DNA of 64,000 nucleotides, taken from the NCBI RefSeq assembly GCF_000429765.1, contig NZ_AUCM01000007.1, positions 62,001 through 126,000 of the forward strand. The letters are read 5' to 3'. The position numbers and the translations under genes were made by a program. Shown here piece by piece: positions 8,520-16,571 of the stretch (position 1 is the first letter of the stretch; each line of letters starts with the position of its first letter). The notes under the pieces were generated by a model. The model searched no databases and was not told the DNA's origin. It was given only the letters and a program-made list of their open reading frames with translations. This DNA is from Gemmobacter nectariphilus DSM 15620. Its GTDB lineage: Bacteria; Pseudomonadota; Alphaproteobacteria; Rhodobacterales; Rhodobacteraceae.

Positions 8520-11500
8520 TTAATGAAAATCCCGGCTAGGAAACAGTTTCTTGGCCTGTTCCCGCGGGTGGTGCGCGGCTGTCCTGGGCGTGGCCCTGCC
8601 GGGCCGCGGGGTTTCGCCGGCCCTGGCGGCAGGGACGGCAAGGCCCGGCCCCAGCCCGATCGTGGCCAGATACGCGGACAGATCCTCGATCCTTTCGGCA
8701 ATCAGGTGGATCACCGAGCCATCGCGCTGGACCCGGCCGGTCACCCGCAGCAGGCGCCCGGCGACCACAGCCTTGCGGAAGGTTTCATAGACCTTGTTCC
8801 ACACCACGACATTCGCGGTGCCCGTTTCATCCTCGAGCGTCAGGAAGATCACCCCGGAGGCCGTGCCCGGTCGCTGCCGGGTGATGACCAGCCCTGTGAC
8901 CGTCACCTTGCCGTTCATCTCGGACAGGCGCAGGCTGGGCAGGCTTTCGGGCAGGCGCGGCCGCAGCAGTTCCAGCGGGTGGGCGCGCAAGCTGAGCCGC
9001 AGGGCCAGATAATCCTCGATCACCTCTTGTCCCAGCGTCATCTGCGGCAGATCGACCGCCGGCTCGCGGCTGCCCTCGCCGTCCATGCCAAACAGCGGCA
9101 GCGGCTTCGGGGCCTGCAGCGCCTTGGCCTGCCACAGCGCATCGCGCCGCGACAGCCCCAGGCAGGCGAAGCCATCCGCCTCGGCCAGACGGTCCAGCAC
9201 GTCAGGGCGCACGCCCGCGCGGCGCCAGACGCTTTCGACATCGGGGAAACCGTTGCCACGGGCGGCGGCGATCCAGATCGCATCCTCCTCGCGCATCCCC
9301 TTGATCTGGCGAAAGCCAAGGCGCAGCGCCAGGCTGCCATCGGCCCGAGGCTCGATCGTGCAATCCCAGAACGAGTCGTTGACCGAGACCGGCCGCACCT
9401 CGACCCCGTGGTCGCGGGCATCGCGGACCAGTTGCGCGGGGGCATAGAACCCCATCGGCTGGCTGTTCAGCAGCGCGCAGGTGAAGATCGCCGGATGATG
9501 GCACTTTAGCCAGGCCGATACATAGACCAGCCGGGCAAAGCTGGCCGCATGGCTTTCGGGAAAGCCGTAACTGCCGAACCCCTCGATCTGGGCAAAGCAG
9601 CGGATGGCGAAATCGGCGTCATAGCCACGTTCCAGCATCCCGCTGACAAAGCGATCGCGAAACCCGCCGATGGTGCCCATGCGCTTGAAGGTGGCCAGCG
9701 AGCGGCGCAGCCGGTCGGCCTCGGCCGGGGAAAAACCGGCTGCGACCACGGCGATCTGCATCGCCTGTTCCTGAAACAGCGGCACCCCATAGGTGCGGCC
9801 CAGAACCTCCATCATGGCGGGGCCCAGATCCTCGACCTTTTCCCGGCCTTGCCGGCGGTTGATGAAGGGATGCACCATGCCGCCCTGGATCGGACCGGGG
9901 CGGACGATGGCGACCTCGCAGACCAGATCGTAGAACTTGCGCGGCTGCATCCGGGGCAGAAAGTTCAGCTGCGCCCGGCTTTCGACCTGAAAGACGCCAA
10001 TCGCATCGGCCCGGCACAGCATGTCATAGACCCGGCTGTCTTCGGGCGGCACATTGGCCAAGGTCAGATGCTGGTTCCGGTGGTCCGCGATCAGACCAAA
10101 GGCCTTGCGGATCGCGGTCAACATGCCAAGGGCCAGGATATCGACCTTCAAGAGGCCAAGCGCGTCTATGTCGTCCTTGTCCCATTCGATGATGGTGCGA
10201 TCCTCCATCGCGGCGTTCTCGATGGGGCACAGCTCGTCCAGACGGCCCTGGGTGATGACAAAGCCGCCGACATGTTGCGACAGATGGCGGGGAAAGCCGA
10301 TGATCTCGCCGATCAGCTTGACCGCCAGGGCCACGCGGCGATCTTCGGGGTTCAGCCCGGCATCGCGCAGCCGGTCTTCGCCCGGCGGCGCCGAGGACCA
10401 GCCCCAGATCTGCCCCGACAGCCGGGCCACCACATCCTGACTGAGCCCCATGACCTTGCCCACCTCGCGGATCGCGGCGCGGCTGCGGAAATGGATCACC
10501 ACCGCCGTCAGCCCCGCGCGTTCGCGGGTATAGCGATCATAGATCCACTGGATCACCTCTTCGCGCCGTTCGTGTTCGAAATCCACGTCGATATCGGGCG
10601 GCTCGCCGCGTTCCTTGGAGATGAACCGCTCGAAGATCAGGGTGATGCTTTCGGGGGGCACCTCGGTGATGCCCAGCAGATAGCACACCACCGAATTCGC
10701 GGCCGACCCCCGCCCCTGACACAGGATCCCGCGCGAGCGGGCGAACTGCACGATATCATGCACGGTCAGGAAATAGGGCGCATAGTTCACCTCGCGGATC
10801 AGGCGCAGCTCCTTTTCCACGCGCGTCACGATCCCTGATGGCGCCCCGCCCGGATAGCGCCAGGCCAGCCCGTCGCGCGTCAGGCGTTCCAGCCTGTCCT
10901 GTGCCGGTTCGCCGTCCTGTGCCTCGTCGGGATACTGGTAGCGCAGCTGGTCAAGGCCAAAGGCGCAGCGGTCGGCAATCTCGAGCGTGCGGCGGATCGC
11001 GGCCGGGTAGCGGTGGAAGATGCGGGCAAGTTCGGCCCCCGATTTCAGCCGCCGTTCGCCATTGGCCAGCCGCCGGTCGCCGATGCTGTCGATGGTGCAG
11101 CCTTCACGGATGCAGGTCAGCACATCGGCCAGCGGGCGGCGGTTTGATCGGTGCATCATCACCTCGCCGACCGCGACCATCGGCAGGCCGGTGGCCTGCG
11201 ACATCGCGGCCAGACGGTCGAGCCGTTCCCGATCCTGGCCATCATAGACGGGCGCCGCCCCCACGAAGCAATGGCCGGCGAACCTTTGGGCAATGCGGCG
11301 CAGATCGCGCAGGCTGTCGTGCGGGGCACCCTCCAGCGGATCGGGGGGCAAGGCGATCAGGACAAGCCCCCTGCCCCAGTCCTCGAGATCAGCCATCCCG
11401 ATCCGGCAGCCCCCCTTTTCGGCACGGCGCTTGCCAAGGCTGAGCAGCCGCGTCAGCCGCGACCAGGCGGCAAGATCGGTCGGCAGCGCGACCCAGTCGA

Positions 11501-11870
11501 CGGCACTGTCATCGAGCACCAGCCGCGCACCGGGGATCAGCCGGGGCAAGGGCGCGTCCGGCAGATCCGGCGCCGCCATGCCGCCCGGATGCGCGACCCT
11601 CTGGCGGCTGGAATGATCCATCACGCGTTGCGAGCGGATGGCCGGGCCGTCCTGCACCGCCTGGGTGCCGGCAGACCTTTCCTTGCGCAGCCGCGCCAGT
11701 TCCTTGAGCGCCGAGAACGCCCGCACCACCCCGGCCACCGAATTGCGGTCCGTGATGGCGATGGCGGTCAGCCCCAGTTCCGCAGCCCTGCCGACCAGTT
11801 CCTCGGGATGCGAGGCGCCGCGCAGAAAGCTGAAGTTGGTGGTGACGCAAAGTTCGGCATAAGCGGTCAC
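8520..11870 (-). CDS. dnaE2: Error-prone DNA polymerase III alpha subunit DnaE2
   Basis: 1116-residue C-family polymerase of the DnaE2 (ImuC) type, which performs damage-induced translesion synthesis with ImuA and ImuB. The N-terminal PHP domain is the degenerate DnaE2 form (CVTTNFSFLRGASHPEE, lacking the HxH metal motif). Catalytic aspartates lie in PDIDVDF (D426, D428, D430), preceded by GRGSAANS. A C-terminal OB fold reads KVTVTGLVITRQRPGTASG. The start is a GTG at 11870 overlapping the imuB stop (GTGA); the longer in-frame extension to 12002 would lie inside imuB and has no family similarity. It is the last gene of an SOS operon whose LexA box is at 14128-14142. Confidence 0.95.
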   Translation of the reverse strand: MTAYAELCVTTNFSFLRGASHPEELVGRAAELGLTAIAITDRNSVAGVVRAFSALKELARLRKERSAGTQAVQDGPAIRSQRVMDHSSRQRVAHPGGMAAPDLPDAPLPRLIPGARLVLDDSAVDWVALPTDLAAWSRLTRLLSLGKRRAEKGGCRIGMADLEDWGRGLVLIALPPDPLEGAPHDSLRDLRRIAQRFAGHCFVGAAPVYDGQDRERLDRLAAMSQATGLPMVAVGEVMMHRSNRRPLADVLTCIREGCTIDSIGDRRLANGERRLKSGAELARIFHRYPAAIRRTLEIADRCAFGLDQLRYQYPDEAQDGEPAQDRLERLTRDGLAWRYPGGAPSGIVTRVEKELRLIREVNYAPYFLTVHDIVQFARSRGILCQGRGSAANSVVCYLLGITEVPPESITLIFERFISKERGEPPDIDVDFEHERREEVIQWIYDRYTRERAGLTAVVIHFRSRAAIREVGKVMGLSQDVVARLSGQIWGWSSAPPGEDRLRDAGLNPEDRRVALAVKLIGEIIGFPRHLSQHVGGFVITQGRLDELCPIENAAMEDRTIIEWDKDDIDALGLLKVDILALGMLTAIRKAFGLIADHRNQHLTLANVPPEDSRVYDMLCRADAIGVFQVESRAQLNFLPRMQPRKFYDLVCEVAIVRPGPIQGGMVHPFINRRQGREKVEDLGPAMMEVLGRTYGVPLFQEQAMQIAVVAAGFSPAEADRLRRSLATFKRMGTIGGFRDRFVSGMLERGYDADFAIRCFAQIEGFGSYGFPESHAASFARLVYVSAWLKCHHPAIFTCALLNSQPMGFYAPAQLVRDARDHGVEVRPVSVNDSFWDCTIEPRADGSLALRLGFRQIKGMREEDAIWIAAARGNGFPDVESVWRRAGVRPDVLDRLAEADGFACLGLSRRDALWQAKALQAPKPLPLFGMDGEGSREPAVDLPQMTLGQEVIEDYLALRLSLRAHPLELLRPRLPESLPSLRLSEMNGKVTVTGLVITRQRPGTASGVIFLTLEDETGTANVVVWNKVYETFRKAVVAGRLLRVTGRVQRDGSVIHLIAERIEDLSAYLATIGLGPGLAVPAARAGETPRPGRATPRTAAHHPREQAKKLFPSRDFH

Positions 11871-13336
11871 AAGAACACCCCCTGTGCATACCAGTCCCCG
11901 CTTTGAGGGGTGCAGAACAGCCAGAGCCGCGGCCCCTCGCGCGTTTCGATCCGCCAGTAATCGCGCACCCCCGACCGCCAGGCCGGATCGTCGAACCACC
12001 ATTCCGGCGCGATCCGTTCGGGGCCGGCCCCCCGCAGCGTGGTAAAGCGCATCCGCCGCCAGCCGAACCGGGCCGGCGGGCTGCCGGACACGCCGGACAG
12101 CGGCTCGGGCGGGAATATCGTGACCGGGCGCAGGGGCCGGCGCTGCATCGGAAAGGGGGTGGCCGGGGCATAGGCGGCCGCGACGACAAGGAAGCTGCGT
12201 TCCGGGATCCGGCTGCTGGCGGGCAGGAAACGGCGCACGGAATCGAACCCCAGCCGGTTGCCAAGGCGCGAGATCAGGTCGGACAATTCATCCTCTTGCC
12301 GGACCCTGGCCTCGCCGATCTGTTCCGGTGCCAGCGGTTCTGTCAGAACGGCGCTCAGCCGCAACCCGTCGATCCCGAAGCCGGAATCAATCTCGTCGAC
12401 CCCCTTGCGGAACAGCGCCGCGATTCGTCCCGGATCGCGCATCGGCCGGGCAAGGCCCACCTCGACCACGGCGGTCGATCTGTCGACGCGCTGAAGTTCC
12501 AGCCGGACCTTGCGCGCGCCCGCCTGCGCGGTGCCCAGCTTGTCGCACAGCCGATCCAGCAGCCGGTCAAGCGCGGCCATCACATCCGCTGTCAAGCCGA
12601 TCGGGTCGGGCAAGGTCATCCGCACGCCGAAATGCGGCGGCTCTGGCCCGGCGGCCACGGGTTCGGGTTGTGTCCCCAGCGCCTGATCCAGCCTGCGCAG
12701 CAGCTCGGGGTCAAAGCGCCGGGCCAGCGGGGCGCGGGGCACCGCAGCCAGATCCGCAATCCGGTGCAGGCCCAGCCGCGCCAGCCCCTCGGCAAGCGCA
12801 TGGTCCAGCCGCAGCGCGCTGACCGGCAGCGGGCCAAGGCGTTCGGCCAGGGCGCCTTCGGGGATAAGGCCGCCGCCATGCCGGGCCAGCGCCCAGGCCC
12901 CACCACGGGTTTCGGCAATTGCGGCCACCGATCCGATCCCGGCCCGTTCAAGACGCGCGGCCAGATCGTCCAGCAGATCCTGTTCCCCGCCGAAAAGATG
13001 CGGCACCCCCGTGATGTCGACGACCAGCCCGTCAGCGCCATCCCTTGCGGCATGGGGGCCATAGCGGCCGGCCCATCGGCGCAGCGCCTCGAGGGCGGCG
13101 GCTTCGCGGGGCGGGTCGGCCGGCCGGGTGGACAGGGCCGGACAGATGGCCCTGGCATCGGCCAGCGGCATTGCGCGGTGCAGCCCGGCCTTGCTGGCGT
13201 CGATGTTCAGGCAATGCAGATGTTCCGCGTTCGACGCCCGCAGCGTCAACGCAAAGGGCCCCTCAACGGGGCGGATCCTCTGACTGACATCGCTTGCCAG
13301 TCGGGGGAACCAGATGGAAAGCAGCCGCCGAGCCAT
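11867..13336 (-). CDS. imuB: ImuB, catalytically dead Y-family polymerase homologue
   Basis: 489-residue ImuB. It starts MARRLLSIWFPRLASD, as in the family. The palm segment reads ADGLVVDITGVPHLFGGE, without the acidic pair an active Y-family polymerase needs, which is typical of ImuB. It acts as the hub joining DnaE2, the beta clamp and ImuA (established). A helix-hairpin-helix region (LARLGLHRIADLAAVPRAPLARRFD) follows around residues 185-210. It overlaps imuA by 74 bp at its 5' end and dnaE2 by 4 bp at its 3' end, implying a strictly coupled operon. Confidence 0.93.
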   Translation of the reverse strand: MARRLLSIWFPRLASDVSQRIRPVEGPFALTLRASNAEHLHCLNIDASKAGLHRAMPLADARAICPALSTRPADPPREAAALEALRRWAGRYGPHAARDGADGLVVDITGVPHLFGGEQDLLDDLAARLERAGIGSVAAIAETRGGAWALARHGGGLIPEGALAERLGPLPVSALRLDHALAEGLARLGLHRIADLAAVPRAPLARRFDPELLRRLDQALGTQPEPVAAGPEPPHFGVRMTLPDPIGLTADVMAALDRLLDRLCDKLGTAQAGARKVRLELQRVDRSTAVVEVGLARPMRDPGRIAALFRKGVDEIDSGFGIDGLRLSAVLTEPLAPEQIGEARVRQEDELSDLISRLGNRLGFDSVRRFLPASSRIPERSFLVVAAAYAPATPFPMQRRPLRPVTIFPPEPLSGVSGSPPARFGWRRMRFTTLRGAGPERIAPEWWFDDPAWRSGVRDYWRIETREGPRLWLFCTPQSGDWYAQGVFL

Positions 13337-13850
13337 ACCAGTTCACATCATATGGTCCGATTGTTCCCTTTTTGTTCTTGATAAGGGTCCAGCGGTGCCG
13401 AGTCGAGTCCTCGGGGCCGGGGATGGGTTCACAATTCCATCGGGTTTCGGCGGCCTGGCTTCCGCTGCCTTGGTGGATCAGCATGAGGCCGGTGGTGCGG
13501 CCGGCTTCGGCGGCAAGTTGGAGCCGTCTGCCCACGGTCAGCGAGAGGGGTCTTGCGGGCTCGGCGATGACAAGGGCGACGGCGGGGCTGCGCAGGGCCT
13601 CTTCGGTGGCCCATAGCAGGTCAGTCTCGTCGCGGGCCTCGACCAGATGCAGGCGCTCGGCCAGGCCCTCGGGCAGCAGGCGATCCTGGTCATGGGCAAG
13701 GGCGATCCAGAAGATCGGCCCGGCCGTGCGCGCGGCCTGGAACAGGGCGAATGCGATGCGCCCCCGCCCCTCGGCCTCGTGGACACGGGCGCCCAGCAGC
13801 GTGAGGGGGTCCTCCGGTTTGGCAAGATGTCGGTCAGCGAGGATTTGCAC
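13263..13850 (-). CDS. imuA: ImuA-like SOS mutagenesis protein
   Basis: 195-residue protein in the position and style of ImuA, a RecA-related protein without a functional Walker A motif. Recognisable segments are LGARVHEAEGRGRIAFALFQAARTAGPIFWIALAHDQDRLLPEGLAERLHLVEARDE and SPAVALVIAEPARPLSLTVGRRLQLAAEAGRTTGLML. ImuA regulates the ImuB-DnaE2 mutasome. Its 3' end overlaps imuB by 74 bp, a long overlap even for this operon. The N-terminus is short compared with chromosomal ImuA proteins, so a non-ATG start a little upstream is possible. Confidence 0.85.
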   Translation of the reverse strand: MQILADRHLAKPEDPLTLLGARVHEAEGRGRIAFALFQAARTAGPIFWIALAHDQDRLLPEGLAERLHLVEARDETDLLWATEEALRSPAVALVIAEPARPLSLTVGRRLQLAAEAGRTTGLMLIHQGSGSQAAETRWNCEPIPGPEDSTRHRWTLIKNKKGTIGPYDVNWYGSAAAFHLVPPTGKRCQSEDPPR

Positions 13851-14100
13851 GGGTCTGCTCGGCGGTAATGGTCAGCGCCTGGTCTGGCAAGGGGCGCCGC
13901 ATCTGGAGGGCTTCGGCCGTGCCCGCGGTCAGCCATCGGCGCCCTGCCCCGCGCCGGATGATGGGCGCTGGCTGGCCCGGATGGATCGTGGCCAGCGGCG
14001 GCAGGTTTCTTGCGCTGTCGGCCAATGTCTTTTCCAGCACCGGGCGGAACAGCGCGCGCCGCGCATCCTGGCCCTTGGTTTGCGAATGGAAGTTGCTCAT
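13834..14100 (-). CDS. Small hypothetical protein leading the SOS cassette
   Basis: 88-residue ORF beginning MSNFHSQTKGQDARRALFRPVLEK. It overlaps the imuA start by 17 bp. I recognise no domain; the sequence is basic and proline-rich with no membrane segment. Support for a real gene is positional: its ATG is the first one downstream of the LexA box at 14128-14142, and the overlap with imuA suggests coupling. It could equally be a leader whose only role is to couple translation into imuA, or the mRNA leader could be untranslated here. Confidence 0.45.
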   Translation of the reverse strand: MSNFHSQTKGQDARRALFRPVLEKTLADSARNLPPLATIHPGQPAPIIRRGAGRRWLTAGTAEALQMRRPLPDQALTITAEQTRANPR

Positions 14101-14127
14101 GGCGTGGTCCTGCGGCTGGCCTGGCAA

Positions 14128-14142
14128 GAACAATGGCAGAAC
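14128..14142 (-). promoter_or_regulatory. LexA (SOS) box for the imuA-imuB-dnaE2 operon
   Basis: GAAC-N7-GAAC on the + strand, that is GTTC-N7-GTTC reading with the operon. This is the exact alphaproteobacterial LexA consensus. It lies 28 bp upstream of the ATG at 14100 and about 280 bp upstream of imuA. DNA damage should therefore induce the cassette. Confidence 0.8.
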
Positions 14143-14167
14143 AGAACCGATTCCCCAAGAGCGACCG

Positions 14168-15409
14168 TCAGCTTGCGCCCTGCCCGGCTGCGGCGGATGG
14201 CCATGCGGTCAGGGTTGCGCGCAAATAGGCATCGGGGTTCTGGATCGTCCCGGCGTTCCTTGCCATGCGGTCTTCCAGCTTGAGCAATTGCCAGATTCCC
14301 AGCCGTGCTGCGGCTCTGGCAAGAAGATCCTGGCTTATTCTCAGCATCCTTCCGAATTCGAAGGCGATGGCGGTGGTTTCCCTGGCGCTTTGCGGCTCGG
14401 TGTAGAAGGCGCTGACCTCGGTCAGGTCGGACCAGCGATGGCCGCTGGTTTCCCTTTCTTTTTTTGTCTTTGACTCTGGTTCTATGTGGCGGACAGACCG
14501 TCCGTCACAGGCGGTCGTCTTGTTGGTGTCGATGGGCGGGTCGGCAGGGATTTGCACGGCGGCCAGGGGGCTGGCTGCGGGTTCTTCGTGGTGGTGTGCG
14601 GTGTCCGCCGTGACGGGGTTTTCCACACTGGTCAGGCAGGGCAGGGGGCTTTCCTCGGGGGCTGGGACGGCCGCATGCTGCGCGATGACCGCGGTCAGGC
14701 GCGACAGGGCTGCGCGGGCCTCGATCAGGGTCAACGTCGTGCGGCGCACCAGATTGCGCAGCCCGTCGAGGAAGTCGGCAAGATCGCCATCCAGCTGCAT
14801 GTCCAGACAGGCGGCCCGCAGCCGCAGGATTTGCGCGCGCAAGCCGCGCAGCTCGTCGGCCTCGTCGCGGCGGCGCTGCGCCAGGGCCAGCAGCTCATCG
14901 GCGCGGGCAAACAGCGGCGAGAGGTCCAGCCCGAAAGCGCCAACCGGCTTGCCACCCTTCATCACGGGAAAGCGCTTGCCATTGGCGCTGTCGCGGCGCA
15001 GCAGCAGACCGGCCTTTTCCAGCGTCTCGAGATGGCGGCGCAGCTGGCGGTCGGTCAGGCCCTTGGCCCGAAAGCACAGCGTGTCGTTGCTGGCATAGAC
15101 CGTGAGCAAGGTGGCCGGCGTCACCGGCGCCTCGCGTCCGTCCTGCGCCTGGCAGGGCAGGCAGCTGAGCAGGGCATCGAGGACAACGACCGCGCCTTGC
15201 CGCAGCCCAAGATCGCGGCTGCAGGTGTTGACCGCGGCCATGATGTCGCGGCGCAGGATGGGGCGAAACACCGGCTGTTGGGTGACAGAACCCATTCCCG
15301 GCAGCGTGGAGGCCCCGGAGGCGGCACAAATCCCTTGTGCCCCGGCCGCAAGGGCCGTGGATGTGATGTGAGTCATGGTGATTTCAGACGGCAAACGACA
15401 TCCGTCCAC
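14168..15409 (-). CDS. repC: RepC replication initiator
   Basis: Replication initiator of a repABC replicon, 413 residues from the ATG at 15409 or 402 from the ATG at 15376 (MTHITSTAL). The upstream start has GGTGGA five bases before it. The RepC core is clear: PVFRPILRRDIMAAVNTCSRDLGLRQGAVVVLDALLS and ASNDTLCFRAKGLTDRQLRRHLETLEKAGLLLRRDSANGKRFPV, a winged-helix region. In known repABC plasmids the origin lies inside repC, and RepC levels set copy number through the counter-transcribed RNA in the repB-repC gap. It is the last gene of the leftward repABC operon, after a 196-bp gap. Confidence 0.93.
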   Translation of the reverse strand: MDGCRLPSEITMTHITSTALAAGAQGICAASGASTLPGMGSVTQQPVFRPILRRDIMAAVNTCSRDLGLRQGAVVVLDALLSCLPCQAQDGREAPVTPATLLTVYASNDTLCFRAKGLTDRQLRRHLETLEKAGLLLRRDSANGKRFPVMKGGKPVGAFGLDLSPLFARADELLALAQRRRDEADELRGLRAQILRLRAACLDMQLDGDLADFLDGLRNLVRRTTLTLIEARAALSRLTAVIAQHAAVPAPEESPLPCLTSVENPVTADTAHHHEEPAASPLAAVQIPADPPIDTNKTTACDGRSVRHIEPESKTKKERETSGHRWSDLTEVSAFYTEPQSARETTAIAFEFGRMLRISQDLLARAAARLGIWQLLKLEDRMARNAGTIQNPDAYLRATLTAWPSAAAGQGAS

Positions 15410-15605
15410 CGAAATCGGTGTTGCGCTGATTCGTTTTTCGGGGTACCTAGTAAGTGCTCAAGTTACAGGGACCCTTCGTTAGCTCACCGCTTTCGGGGGG
15501 TTTCTTTTTGCCTGAAGTCTGCTCCTTTACTTGTTTCGGATTGTTGGGGTTCAGAGGTGGCTATTTGCGAAACTTGACCATGGTCAATCTTTGCAAATCA
15601 ATGGG
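15410..15605. ncRNA. repB-repC intergenic region, expected ctRNA (incompatibility RNA) locus
   Basis: 196 bp between repB and repC. In every well-studied repABC replicon this gap encodes a small counter-transcribed RNA that represses repC; here it would be on the + strand. The region has lower GC than its neighbours and contains a palindrome at 15574-15587 and a T-rich run after a G-run near 15495-15512. I could not draw a convincing terminator hairpin, so the RNA ends are not assigned. The call is by position and family knowledge only. Confidence 0.5.
15574..15587. repeat. 14-bp perfect palindrome, candidate parS centromere
   Basis: TTGACCATGGTCAA is a perfect palindrome 18 bp after the repB stop codon. 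Symmetry extends through flanking TTTGC (15564-15568) and GCAAA (15593-15597), with only three mismatches over 32 bp. It is a strong candidate for the RepB-binding parS site, or for an operator or promoter of the counter-transcribed RNA. I saw no second exact copy in the window. Confidence 0.5.
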
Positions 15606-16571
15606 TTACTTGCTTTTTCGAGTCTCTGAGGACCAGTCAGAATAGAGCCGGGCCAGCTGTGCTTCGACATACTGGAGGAAGGCGCGATCCTGCTTGCGAT
15701 CTGCGCGGAGAACCAGGTTTCCCGATGTTGCGTGATAGCTTACGGAACCCGACACTATGGTTCGCTGCGGTGTCGAACGGGTTCGCTGGGCTTTGGGCTC
15801 GACGTTGACACTACCGGAAGACAGGGCACTGATGACAGCTTCAAGTCGTTCGGCCGCCGAGCCATTCTCTGGAACGATGGCGATCACGTTCTGCACTGTT
15901 TTGTCTGTTGCGCCCTTGATCAGATCGCGCAGTTCCATCCAGGGCCGCCGACCTACGCCCTGTGCAGCCCCAATCCGGCGAATGATCTGCTCGGGGATGT
16001 CGCGCACCACGGTTCGCAACCGGCTGAGCGTGCTTGTGTCGATGGCCAACGCCTGGCAAATGCGTTCGGCCGTGAACCCGGCACCTTCCAGCTTGGCCGC
16101 AAAAACGGCCTGCTCGATGAAGCTCCTCTCCAACCTTGCCGAGTTCTCGAGAGCCTGCGACATGAGCGCCTCGTCAAGCGTCATATCCTTGATATAGGCC
16201 ATGACCTTGATGCCAAGCGCCCGGCATGCAGCAATCCTGCGGCGCCCGTAGACGACTTCGTATCTAGGGCCTGCGCCGCGGCGGTGGCGGAGCATGACAG
16301 GCAGTTGCTGCCCGGAAACCCGGATTGATTCCACCAGGTCGCTCAAGCCGTCCTGCACATCGAATCTGTCGGCAACCTCGGAATCCGCGATTTCGGCAGG
16401 GTCGATCTCCTGCGGGGCTTGCGCGGAAACGCTCGACAGTACATCGGCCATCGATCGCAGCGATTTCGGCCCGTCGACGCTGGGGCCGGGGGACGTGGTG
16501 TCCGTTACAGGGGCGGACTTGCTGCCATCTAGGCTCTTCTGGAGGCTTTGAGCCAGAATGTTATTTCGCAT
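15606..16571 (-). CDS. repB: RepB, ParB-like partition protein
   Basis: 321-residue ParB-family centromere-binding protein. The ParB/Srx-type nuclease-fold domain (DPAEIADSEVADRFDVQDGLSDLVESIRVSGQQLPVMLRHRR, then YEVVYGRRRIAACRALGIKVMAYIKDM) occupies about residues 55-150, with the ParB ENSARLERSFIEQAVFA motif. A helix-turn-helix follows, GFTAERICQALAIDTSTLSRL. It overlaps repA by 11 bp. With RepA it partitions the replicon and autoregulates repABC. Its divergence should determine the incompatibility group. Confidence 0.95.
   Translation of the reverse strand: MRNNILAQSLQKSLDGSKSAPVTDTTSPGPSVDGPKSLRSMADVLSSVSAQAPQEIDPAEIADSEVADRFDVQDGLSDLVESIRVSGQQLPVMLRHRRGAGPRYEVVYGRRRIAACRALGIKVMAYIKDMTLDEALMSQALENSARLERSFIEQAVFAAKLEGAGFTAERICQALAIDTSTLSRLRTVVRDIPEQIIRRIGAAQGVGRRPWMELRDLIKGATDKTVQNVIAIVPENGSAAERLEAVISALSSGSVNVEPKAQRTRSTPQRTIVSGSVSYHATSGNLVLRADRKQDRAFLQYVEAQLARLYSDWSSETRKSK

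Noticed and set aside
11870-12002. dnaE2 start at 12002 (44 residues longer)
   Set aside because: The extension lies within imuB and lacks similarity; the GTG at 11870 gives the family start and a GTGA coupling with imuB.
15410-15605. A defined hairpin structure and terminator for the repABC counter-transcribed RNA
   Set aside because: I could not find a stem that pairs convincingly by eye; only the location is claimed.
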